Assembly: GCF_013277415.1 (NCBI RefSeq)
Contig: NZ_VMMX01000012.1
Span: 1-64,000 of the forward strand
Direction: 5' to 3'
Source of the DNA: Streptococcus sp. 68
GTDB taxonomy: Bacteria; Bacillota; Bacilli; Lactobacillales; Streptococcaceae
DNA: 64,000 nucleotides
Shown here: one piece after another, positions 52,049-58,704 of the stretch
Numbering within the stretch: position 1 is the first letter of the stretch
Layout of the letters: the number at the start of each line of letters is the position of its first letter
The notes under the pieces: model-generated
What the model was told of the DNA's origin: nothing
What the model saw: only the letters and a program-made list of their open reading frames with translations
Databases searched by the model: none
Made by a program: the position numbers and the translations under genes

Positions 52049-52458
52049 TTGATATTGCTTTAGCTATTGCTAAAAAAGCACATACAGGGCAGGTGGATAA
52101 AGCGGGTGTTGATTACATACAGCATACTCTCTACGTGGCCAGTCAAGTCAAAACTGAACAAGAAAAAACTGTCGCTCTTTTGCATGATGTGATTGAGGAT
52201 AGTGATGTAACTGCTGCCGATTTATTGGCGTCTGGTTTGTCAAATGAAGTTGTTACAGCGGTACAAATTTTGACAAAGAAAAAAGGTCAAAGTTATCAAG
52301 AATATCTTGAGAAAGTAAAATCAAATAATTTAGCAAGAGTTGTAAAACTTGCAGATTTGAAACACAACTCAGATTTATCACGTTTGAAATCTGTTACCAA
52401 TACAGACTACGAGCGTGTTAAAAAATATAAAAATGCAATTTATTACTTAAGCACCTAG
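52045..52458 (+). CDS. Small RelA/SpoT-type HD hydrolase (SAH-like)
   Basis: 137 residues consisting only of an HD phosphohydrolase domain of the RelA/SpoT class. Metal-site and catalytic residues are in place: AHTGQ (His13), YIQHT (His27), LLHDVIED (His47-Asp48, Glu51-Asp52), VVKLADLKHN (Asp104, Asn108). Such small alarmone hydrolases break down (p)ppGpp or remove pyrophosphate from tRNA, and some act as antitoxins of toxic synthetases. It lies directly downstream of a gene with a RelA-like domain. Followed by a terminator hairpin. Confidence 0.88.
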   Translation: MIDIALAIAKKAHTGQVDKAGVDYIQHTLYVASQVKTEQEKTVALLHDVIEDSDVTAADLLASGLSNEVVTAVQILTKKKGQSYQEYLEKVKSNNLARVVKLADLKHNSDLSRLKSVTNTDYERVKKYKNAIYYLST

Positions 52459-52478
52459 AGAAATCTAAGTGCTTTTCT
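52447..52478 (+). terminator. Terminator at the end of the RelA-like/HD cassette
   Basis: TAAGCACcTAGA / TCTAaGTGCTT around GAAA, then TTCTT. It overlaps the HD gene stop codon, so the cassette carries its own hairpin inside the head operon. Confidence 0.75.
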
Positions 52479-52501
52479 TATGCTTAGAAAGGAGCAAAGA
52501 T

Positions 52502-52714
52502 ATGGAAGATTGGAAAGAACGCTTTAAAAAAGAATACTACGAATTGAAAGAACGATTTCAGAAGTTAGACATGATGATTGGTCGATACGAAAAAGGGCAA
52601 CTCGAGTTTGAACCTAGATGTCCTATCGATTTGTTAAAGAGACAACGTTCGGTTATGTGGGATTACCTTTCAACTCTGGAACAGCGTGCAAAAATTGAAG
52701 AAATAAAATTATAA
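52502..52714 (+). CDS. Small phage head-region protein
   Basis: 70 residues from MEDWKERFKKEYYELKERFQ, all helical; ends LEQRAKIEEIKL. GAAAGGAGCAAAGAT precedes the ATG. Commonly sized accessory protein before the scaffold; function not recognised. Confidence 0.7.
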   Translation: MEDWKERFKKEYYELKERFQKLDMMIGRYEKGQLEFEPRCPIDLLKRQRSVMWDYLSTLEQRAKIEEIKL

Positions 52715-52719
52715 AACCT

Positions 52720-52750
52720 AACCGTATGGAATCCCGTACGGTTTTCTTTT
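52720..52750 (+). terminator. Terminator before the scaffold gene
   Basis: AACCGTA / TACGGTT stem extended by GG/CC, followed by TTCTTTT. A second small hairpin, CGTGG/CCACG, lies about 60 bases further, before the scaffold ribosome site. Confidence 0.8.
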
Positions 52751-52839
52751 CGCCCTGGGCATGGCGTTAAAAGGCTTTTTTACTTTACCAAAATGTCGTG
52801 GTCGTTGCCACGTTAAACAAACGTACAGGAGGAAAAGAA

Positions 52840-53406
52840 ATGAATCGTAAATTTTTGGAACAGTTAGGATTGACTGAAGAACAAGTTGAAGCAGTTATGA
52901 CCGAACACGGGAAATCAACACAGGACCTACAAGCAAAGGTGTCTGCTGCAGAAGACAATGCCAAGGGCTTGCAAGACCAGTTGAGAGAGCGTGATAAGGA
53001 CATGAAACAGCTCAAACAAGACGCTGAGGGCAATGCTGACCTACAACAAAAATACTCAGACTTGGACAGCAAGTACAAGACACAACAGAAGGAACATGAA
53101 CAACAACTCAAGACAATGCAGTTAGATCATGCTATTGAAATGCACTTGAGCGGTAAGGTTCATGACGCTGGAATAGTGTCTAGTCTGCTAGATAAGTCTA
53201 AATTGGGATTAGGTGACAACGGAGCGGTGACTGGATTAGATGAACAGTTGACGGCTTTGAAGGAATCTAAAGGCTTTTTATTTGCTCCAGAAAAAGCTGT
53301 AGAACCACATATCGCTGGTGCTAAGCCACAAGGGACAACACAAGAAGAAACAGTTGCTAATGACCTGACAACGCAGATGATTCATGCGTTCACGTCAGAT
53401 TTATAA
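52840..53406 (+). CDS. Capsid scaffolding protein (GP20 family)
   Basis: 188 residues from MNRKFLEQLGLTEEQVEAVM. A long coiled coil (about 20-105, KVSAAEDNAKGLQDQLRERDKDMKQLKQDAE) and a C-terminal region (AIEMHLSGKVHDAGIVSSLLDKSKL) typical of the GP20/scaffold family. AGGAGGAAAAGAA precedes the start. It lies directly before the capsid gene. Confidence 0.9.
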   Translation: MNRKFLEQLGLTEEQVEAVMTEHGKSTQDLQAKVSAAEDNAKGLQDQLRERDKDMKQLKQDAEGNADLQQKYSDLDSKYKTQQKEHEQQLKTMQLDHAIEMHLSGKVHDAGIVSSLLDKSKLGLGDNGAVTGLDEQLTALKESKGFLFAPEKAVEPHIAGAKPQGTTQEETVANDLTTQMIHAFTSDL

Positions 53407-53431
53407 TCAAAAATAGAAAAGAGGAACAGAT

Positions 53432-54346
53432 ATGCCAGCAACATTGAACTATGCACAGGCTTACCAACAAGGTTTGCAAAATCGTTATAGTGAAAACGGA
53501 CTGTTATTAACTCAAAAACTATGGAATTCTCCATCCAACACACTTTTGAAGTTCACAGGCGCTAAAGAAGTAAAAGTACCACGTCTTTTGATTAAAGAAG
53601 GGCGTAAAGACCGTACACGTCGCACAATTACGAACATTGATGCCAACTATGAAAACCAATGGGAAACATACACATTGACCAATGAGCGTTACTGGTCAAC
53701 ACTAGTCGACCCGTCAGATGTTGATGAAACTAATTATGTTACTTCCATTGCTAACATTACTAAAACATTCAACGATACTGAAAAAGTTCCAGAAATGGAT
53801 AAATTCATGGTATCTAAATTGTTCGCGCGTAAGAAAGCACTGGATACAGAAAGTAAACAAATTAAGTCATTGAATTTGACTGAGGAAAACTTCCTCGCAA
53901 CCTTCGATGAGTTGATGGAACAAATGGACGAAGCTGGAGTACCAGCAGAAGGTCGTGTTATTTTCTGTACACCAGCAGTTAAACGTATGATCAAAAACAT
54001 CAAGCAATTTGGTCGTACTGTTAATATTCACGGTCAAGGTACAGTGATTGACCGTTCAGTTGGCCGTTTGGATGATGTGACTATTGAGACAGCTATTCCA
54101 TCTGACCGCATGAAGACCTTGTACAACTTCACAAATGGGGCTAAAGTTGACCCAACTGCTAAACAAATCCATTTCTTCTTGATTCATATTCCATGTATGG
54201 CAGCGCCACAAAAATATGAATTTGTTGGACTTGACGCACCAAGTGCTTCTTCAAGCGGTAACTACTTGTATTACGAACAATCTTACGATGATGTATTGCT
54301 ATTCCAGACTAAGCATGAAGGTCTAGCCTTTGTTGTCGCACCTTAA
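53432..54346 (+). CDS. Major capsid protein
   Basis: 304 residues. No coiled coil; TLNYAQAYQQGLQNRYSENGLL and IHGQGTVIDRSVGRLDDVTIETAIPSDRM fit the HK97-fold capsid proteins of PBSX-like and related phages. Position between scaffold and connector genes supports it. Codon use is biased towards highly expressed codons. Confidence 0.9.
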   Translation: MPATLNYAQAYQQGLQNRYSENGLLLTQKLWNSPSNTLLKFTGAKEVKVPRLLIKEGRKDRTRRTITNIDANYENQWETYTLTNERYWSTLVDPSDVDETNYVTSIANITKTFNDTEKVPEMDKFMVSKLFARKKALDTESKQIKSLNLTEENFLATFDELMEQMDEAGVPAEGRVIFCTPAVKRMIKNIKQFGRTVNIHGQGTVIDRSVGRLDDVTIETAIPSDRMKTLYNFTNGAKVDPTAKQIHFFLIHIPCMAAPQKYEFVGLDAPSASSSGNYLYYEQSYDDVLLFQTKHEGLAFVVAP

Positions 54347-54361
54347 AGAGGAGGATAGAAA

Positions 54362-54613
54362 ATGATAACAGTAAAGAAAGAAAATCGTGTCCTAGATATC
54401 GATGAACTAGAAAAAGCAACCTTCCTGGAAGATGGCTACGATGTGGTAAAAATCAAAGATGGCGAATATGTCGTCGTAGAGCCAGCAACCAGCGGACGTA
54501 CCTATACCATTCAGGAGTATCAAGCAGTTGTGGCAGAACGTGACAAGGCTCTTGCAGAACTTGAAAAAGTGAAAGCTAAGAAAACGAGCAAGAAAGACGA
54601 AGAAGAGAAATAA
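54362..54613 (+). CDS. Small head-region protein
   Basis: 83 residues, acidic N-terminal part with EYVVVEPATSGRTYTIQEYQAVVAERDKALAELEKVKAKKTSKKDEEEK, ending in a short coiled coil and a Lys/Glu tail. GAGGAGGATAG precedes the ATG. A head decoration or connector accessory is possible; not recognised. Confidence 0.75.
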   Translation: MITVKKENRVLDIDELEKATFLEDGYDVVKIKDGEYVVVEPATSGRTYTIQEYQAVVAERDKALAELEKVKAKKTSKKDEEEK

Positions 54614-54630
54614 GGAGGGTGTTTCTGCTG

Positions 54631-54984
54631 ATGGAGAAGATGACACTTGAAGAAATTCAACAGCATAACGAAGATGCTAGACAAGCCTTAATTGACTTGT
54701 ACGAACAACGTTATTTAGGCTATCCAGAAGAGTTAGTAGTCGATGAAATCATGCAGAACATTCTTAACTACTGTAATCGTGAGGATTTTCCTTTAGAGTT
54801 GCGATTTGTGGCCATTCAGATGGTTTATGTTGTTTGTAATCCTGACCAAGCTGTCCAAGGCAAGACTATTTCCGTTGGAGATACTCGTGTCGAATTGGGG
54901 AAGTCAGACCTTGCTAGACGGGCTGAACGTGTCTTGCTAGACTTTACCAGTCAGCTACAGAGGTTCAGAAAGTTGAGGTGGTAG
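54631..54984 (+). CDS. Head-tail connector protein
   Basis: 117 residues from MEKMTLEEIQQHNEDARQAL, all-helical, with the connector-like YLGYPEELVVDEIMQNILNYCNREDFPLELRFVAIQMVY. It follows the capsid gene as gp15-like connectors do. The GTG at 54619 is an alternative start but lies too close to GGAGG. Confidence 0.8.
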   Translation: MEKMTLEEIQQHNEDARQALIDLYEQRYLGYPEELVVDEIMQNILNYCNREDFPLELRFVAIQMVYVVCNPDQAVQGKTISVGDTRVELGKSDLARRAERVLLDFTSQLQRFRKLRW

Positions 54985-54985
54985 G

Positions 54986-55342
54986 ATGAATATCAATGAT
55001 GTCCTATCTCAGGCAAGACCAAGTATTGAATGGACCTATGATAAGAAGATGGATGTATTTGCTACTGTCGAGGGTACGAAACCCAACGGAGCTGATTTTG
55101 TAGAGTTCAAAGAAATCTATAAGAAGGTTCCCTGTCGTGTCTCTGTTCGTAACTTAGTGAATACAGAGCAGAACGAAGCGCATCAACTCAAGACAGAGCA
55201 CAAGATTTTCTGTTCGCCTAAATTTACTATCAAAGCTGGTAGTAAATTGATTGTGGACGGTGTTAAATACCTGACCAGTGAAGACCCGATGGTCTATGTC
55301 ACGCATCAAGAAATTGTGGTGAGACGACATGAGTGGCTATGA
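54986..55342 (+). CDS. Head closure / head-tail joining protein
   Basis: 118 residues, beta-rich (CRVSVRNLVNTEQNEAHQLKTEHKIFCSPKFTIKAGSKLIVDGVKYL), the pattern of gp16-type stoppers (minor capsid family). GGTGGTAGG precedes the ATG. It overlaps the next gene by 14 bases. Confidence 0.75.
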   Translation: MNINDVLSQARPSIEWTYDKKMDVFATVEGTKPNGADFVEFKEIYKKVPCRVSVRNLVNTEQNEAHQLKTEHKIFCSPKFTIKAGSKLIVDGVKYLTSEDPMVYVTHQEIVVRRHEWL

Positions 55343-55757
55343 TGATAGTGATGTTCAAGAGTTCTTGAAACGACTCGAACGAGCTCAGGCAATCATTGAT
55401 TCTGAGTTTATGCAGGCTGCTAAAGATATCGGCCTAGCCTTTTTGAAAGAGGTTAAGGAACGAACACCAAAGGGTCTAACAGGTAAGCTCAATCAATCGT
55501 GGAAGATGGAAGTAAGCAAAAATGGGGATGTGTACGATGTTATCGCATTTAACCCTATGGAGTATGCTTCCTTCGTCGAAAGTGGACACCGTCAACAAGT
55601 AGGGCGTTATGTCCCTGCAATTGGTAAGCGTTTGGTCAATCCTTGGGTAGAAGGGCGCTTCATGATGAGTCTGACAGAAGAACAGATTAAACAGAAAATT
55701 CCACAAATCACGCAACAAATCGAAGAGAGGCTAAAGGAGGAACTAGGTGGATTATAG
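55329..55757 (+). CDS. HK97 gp10-like tail-completion protein
   Basis: 142 residues. FLKRLERAQAIIDSEFMQAAKDIGLAFLKEVKERTPKGLTGKLNQSWKMEVSKNGDVYDVIAFNPMEYASFVESGHRQ is the HK97-gp10 pattern (helix, TP..TGxLxxSW, YAxxVExGHR). It joins head and tail. Confidence 0.9.
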   Translation: MSGYDDSDVQEFLKRLERAQAIIDSEFMQAAKDIGLAFLKEVKERTPKGLTGKLNQSWKMEVSKNGDVYDVIAFNPMEYASFVESGHRQQVGRYVPAIGKRLVNPWVEGRFMMSLTEEQIKQKIPQITQQIEERLKEELGGL

Positions 55758-56205
55758 TATTAGACCACTCGTCATCAAGCAACTAAAAGATGTGTTTGGG
55801 TGCAAGGTGTATGATGAACAAATCCAGCAAGGATTGAAAACACCTTGTTTTATTGTAGATGTGAAGCCTGTGAGTCGAAAGCGTTTGGTAAACCAAAACG
55901 ATAAGCAGGTTTTTATTGTCTTGCTGAATTACTACACTGAAAAAACAACAGACTTATACCAAAAGTTTGAAGAGATTGAAATGGTGTTTAATTCGCCTTC
56001 TTTTCGTTATTTAGGGGATAAGTACCCTATTAATGATTTGAAGGTAGAATACAATGCCAATGACTTGATATGCACATTTACAATCACTCGATACGTTCGA
56101 TGGGTTGAAGAAGAACCGACAATGCAAATATTAGAAAGGATAGGTGAAACTTCTCATGGAGACAACGGAAAAACCGAAGACAAAAACAGTGGCACCAGCC
56201 ACTGA
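55747..56205 (+). CDS. Tail terminator-like protein (DUF6838 type)
   Basis: 152 residues with a GTG start behind AGGAGGAACTAG. PLVIKQLKDVFGCKVYDEQIQQGLKTPCFIVDVKPVSRKRLVNQNDKQVFIVLLNYY fits the tail-terminator family usual before the sheath gene. The C-terminal 25 residues are polar and low complexity. Confidence 0.78.
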   Translation: MDYSIRPLVIKQLKDVFGCKVYDEQIQQGLKTPCFIVDVKPVSRKRLVNQNDKQVFIVLLNYYTEKTTDLYQKFEEIEMVFNSPSFRYLGDKYPINDLKVEYNANDLICTFTITRYVRWVEEEPTMQILERIGETSHGDNGKTEDKNSGTSH

Positions 56206-56350
56206 AGATAAATTTGGCAAAGAGGCATTACTCAAGTATTTTGAAGATGATGCAACTTTGTTAAACATTTTGCTGGAAGATGACCAGTCATACTCACTAG
56301 CAGAAGTAAGAGGCATTTTAGAAGACTGGAGAAAGGGTGTGGCTAACTAA
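56144..56350 (+). CDS. Small phage protein before the sheath gene
   Basis: 68 residues, ending ALLKYFEDDATLLNILLEDDQSYSLAEVRGILEDWRKGVAN, helical and acidic. Overlaps the tail terminator gene by 62 bases. Start uncertain: GTG at 56144 is slightly too near AAAGGA and ATG at 56156 slightly too far. The last base overlaps the sheath gene start. Confidence 0.7.
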   Translation: MKLLMETTEKPKTKTVAPATEDKFGKEALLKYFEDDATLLNILLEDDQSYSLAEVRGILEDWRKGVAN

Positions 56351-57633
56351 TGGCACAATGGAGAGTACAGAATAAACGAGTTCCAAAGGCTTACATCAAT
56401 TTCGTATCAAGAGATGATGTGATTATTCCTTTGGAAGACAATACGATTGCAACAGTTATGATTGCTGGATCTTGGGGAGAACCTGGTGCTTTCACCCTTG
56501 TTGATGGCACAAGCAATTTCCGTCGATTATTTGGCAAACCGATTGATGAACTTCTTCCGATCCGTGAAGCCTTGAAAGGTACCGGTAAGGTTCTTGTCTA
56601 CAACGGTGTGAACAACACTGGGCTACAGGCAACGAAAACAGAGAGTGACATGGTCGTTACAGCTAAATACAAAGGATTGGCTGGTAACCATATTCATGTT
56701 ATTTTCAAGAAACAAGTCGAGAGTGGTTTTGAGGTAACAACTGTTTTCTTTGGAAAAGAAGTTGATAAACAAATCATCACAGCCTTGCCATTTAAGAATG
56801 ACTATGTGAATGTAACGGGTACTTTAACAACAGAAGATAAAACAATCTTGCTTGAAGGTGGCACAGATGGAGCTACAACTAATTCAGAGGTTGAAGATTT
56901 CCTAAATGCACTCGATACTCAAGACTTCCGTGTCTTGGCTCTGGGTACAGATGAAAGTGCAACAAAAGCACTTGTTACGGCTCATATCAAGAAATGGCGT
57001 GACGCTGGTCGTTCGGTTATTGCAGTCTTGAATGACTACACGGATGCTGACGATGAAGGTGTTGTATCAGTCGGTAACGGGGTTACATTGAGCGATGGTA
57101 CGAAACTAGGCGCTAAGGACTGTGTTTACTTCGTAGCTGGTAAGTATGCAGGGGCTGGCTTGCAATCCAATACATTCAAGTCTTATCCAGGCGCTATCGA
57201 CTGTGAGCGTAAGAACGAAGCAGAGGCTGAAAAGCTCATCAATAAAGGTCAGCTTATCTTTGCTTATCGAAATGAAAAAGTGATTATCCTGTCAGATGTG
57301 AACTCATTTACTAGCTATACGGTAGAACACAGCCGTATTTTTGGTAAGAACAAACTTGTCCGCACCATGGATAATATCAATACCAATGTCAAGTATATCT
57401 TTGAGAACTACTTCATCGGTAAAGTGCCAAACAACGTGAATGGTCGTGAGTTGTTTAAACAGCGAATCATCACAATGGTCCTTGATCCACTTGCTCAAAA
57501 GCAAGCCTTGGAGTATAAAGCCAAAGATATTGAGATTTCACAAGGTATCACCAAAGAATCTGTCGTGGTAAACTTGCCAGTTGTCTTGACGGACGCTATG
57601 GAAATCTTGTACATGACGGTTATCTGTGATTAA
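56350..57633 (+). CDS. Contractile tail sheath protein
   Basis: 427 residues with the tail-sheath family pattern: KAYINFVSRDDVIIPLEDNTIATVMIAGSWGEPGAF, KGLAGNHIHVIF, CVYFVAGKYAGAGLQSNTFKSYPGAIDC and the C-terminal subtilisin-like swap region (ENYFIGKVPNNVNGRELFKQRIITMVLDPL). A sheath means a myovirus tail (PBSX XkdK-like). Confidence 0.95.
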   Translation: MAQWRVQNKRVPKAYINFVSRDDVIIPLEDNTIATVMIAGSWGEPGAFTLVDGTSNFRRLFGKPIDELLPIREALKGTGKVLVYNGVNNTGLQATKTESDMVVTAKYKGLAGNHIHVIFKKQVESGFEVTTVFFGKEVDKQIITALPFKNDYVNVTGTLTTEDKTILLEGGTDGATTNSEVEDFLNALDTQDFRVLALGTDESATKALVTAHIKKWRDAGRSVIAVLNDYTDADDEGVVSVGNGVTLSDGTKLGAKDCVYFVAGKYAGAGLQSNTFKSYPGAIDCERKNEAEAEKLINKGQLIFAYRNEKVIILSDVNSFTSYTVEHSRIFGKNKLVRTMDNINTNVKYIFENYFIGKVPNNVNGRELFKQRIITMVLDPLAQKQALEYKAKDIEISQGITKESVVVNLPVVLTDAMEILYMTVICD

Positions 57634-57651
57634 GAAAGGAGAAACTAGCTA

Positions 57652-58116
57652 ATGGCTATTATGAACCAATTAGATGCTTTGTCAGCTAAGGAAGGAACAG
57701 TCTTCTTTACAATCAATGACAAGCAATATGAACTAGCAGAGCTTATCTCGCTAGAAGCGAAGGTTGAATACACAAAAGCTGATGTTACCCCTCTCAACTC
57801 TCGTATGAAGGGTGGTAAGATTGTCGGCGCAGAAGGTACAGGCTCGTTGAAGATGTACTACCACCGCCCAGAATTAAAGACGATGGCTTTAAACTATGTC
57901 AAACAAGGTATTTTGCCTCGTATCGATATCAAGTGTACCAATGAAGACCGCACATCTCGTGCAGGTCGCTATACCATCGTTTTGAAAGGGGTTCTGTTCA
58001 AAGAATCACTTATCTTTAAATTAGATGGATCAGCGGATGAGGTCATTGACGAAGAAACGGACTTCACATTCCAAGATTTTGATATTTTATCAGAATTCCA
58101 AGAAATTACATACTAA
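57652..58116 (+). CDS. Tail tube protein (XkdM-like)
   Basis: 154 residues. MAIMNQLDALSAKEGTVFFTINDKQYELAELISLEAKVEYTKADVTPLNSRMKGGKIVGAEGTGSLKMYY matches PBSX-type tube proteins that assemble inside the sheath. It starts 18 bases after the sheath gene. Confidence 0.93.
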   Translation: MAIMNQLDALSAKEGTVFFTINDKQYELAELISLEAKVEYTKADVTPLNSRMKGGKIVGAEGTGSLKMYYHRPELKTMALNYVKQGILPRIDIKCTNEDRTSRAGRYTIVLKGVLFKESLIFKLDGSADEVIDEETDFTFQDFDILSEFQEITY

Positions 58117-58131
58117 CATAAGGAGGAAATA

Positions 58132-58536
58132 GTGGTGAGTGGATTAAAAGCATTTTTGAAACAAAATAAAAAAGGGGAAGAGACTAAGGATGTCTTGCTT
58201 CCTTCTTTTGAGGAACCAGTTAAAATTCGAGTGTTGAGCGCTCGTGAAGCGGACTTAATCAATGACCGTTGCTTTGTAAATAAACCCGGTCGTAACGGAC
58301 GCCAAGAGCGTGTCTTTGACGGTGTTAAGTATAACCGTGAAATCTGTATTGCGTCTATCGTGGTTCCTGACCTTAACGATAAAGAATTGCAAGATTCTTA
58401 CGGAACAATGGGAGCTTCTGAGTTATTCGGTACTATGTTTAATTGGGGCGAAAGCGCCTTGATTTTGGAAGCTGTGACCGAACTCAGCGGTATCAACCAA
58501 ACATTCCAAGACAAGGTTGACGAGGCAAAAAACTAA
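58132..58536 (+). CDS. Tail assembly chaperone, short form (XkdN-like)
   Basis: 134 residues with a GTG start behind AAGGAGG. KAFLKQNKKGEETKDVLLPSFEEPVKIRVLSAREADLINDRC...GRNGRQERVFDGVKYNREICIASIVVPDLNDKELQDSYGTMGASELFGTMFN fits XkdN-like chaperones. It ends with the slippery heptamer A-AAA-AAC right before the stop, so part of translation should continue in the -1 frame (next entry). Confidence 0.9.
   Translation: MVSGLKAFLKQNKKGEETKDVLLPSFEEPVKIRVLSAREADLINDRCFVNKPGRNGRQERVFDGVKYNREICIASIVVPDLNDKELQDSYGTMGASELFGTMFNWGESALILEAVTELSGINQTFQDKVDEAKN
58527..58533 (+). promoter_or_regulatory. Slippery heptamer for -1 programmed ribosomal frameshift
   Basis: A-AAA-AAC in the correct phase (codons GCA AAA AAC TAA) immediately before the chaperone stop codon. 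This is the canonical X-XXY-YYZ motif, as found in tail chaperone genes (lambda G/GT). Confidence 0.8.
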
Positions 58537-58694
58537 TAAAAGAGGACGCGGAGGCACAACTTGCCTACTTCGCCCTCGTAAACTATTACATTCGCCCTAG
58601 TGAATTTGTGAATATGGATGTAGAAGAAAAAGCCTTTTTCGCTGCAGTCATGCATGAAGAGGCGAAACAACGTAAAAAAGCAATGAAGAAGTGA
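58533..58694 (+). CDS. Frameshift extension of the tail assembly chaperone
   Basis: The -1 frame is open for 53 codons from the slippery site to a TGA at 58692-58694: LIKEDAEAQLAYFALVNYYI, RPSEFVNMDVEEKAFFAAVM, HEEAKQRKKAMKK. There is no ATG or ribosome site at its beginning, so it is probably made only as a fusion of 134 + 53 = 187 residues, analogous to gpGT/XkdN-type long chaperones that coat the tape measure. The tape measure gene starts 10 bases after its stop. Confidence 0.78.
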   Translation, partial: LIKEDAEAQLAYFALVNYYIRPSEFVNMDVEEKAFFAAVMHEEAKQRKKAMKK

Positions 58695-58704
58695 GGTGAT
58701 TCTA

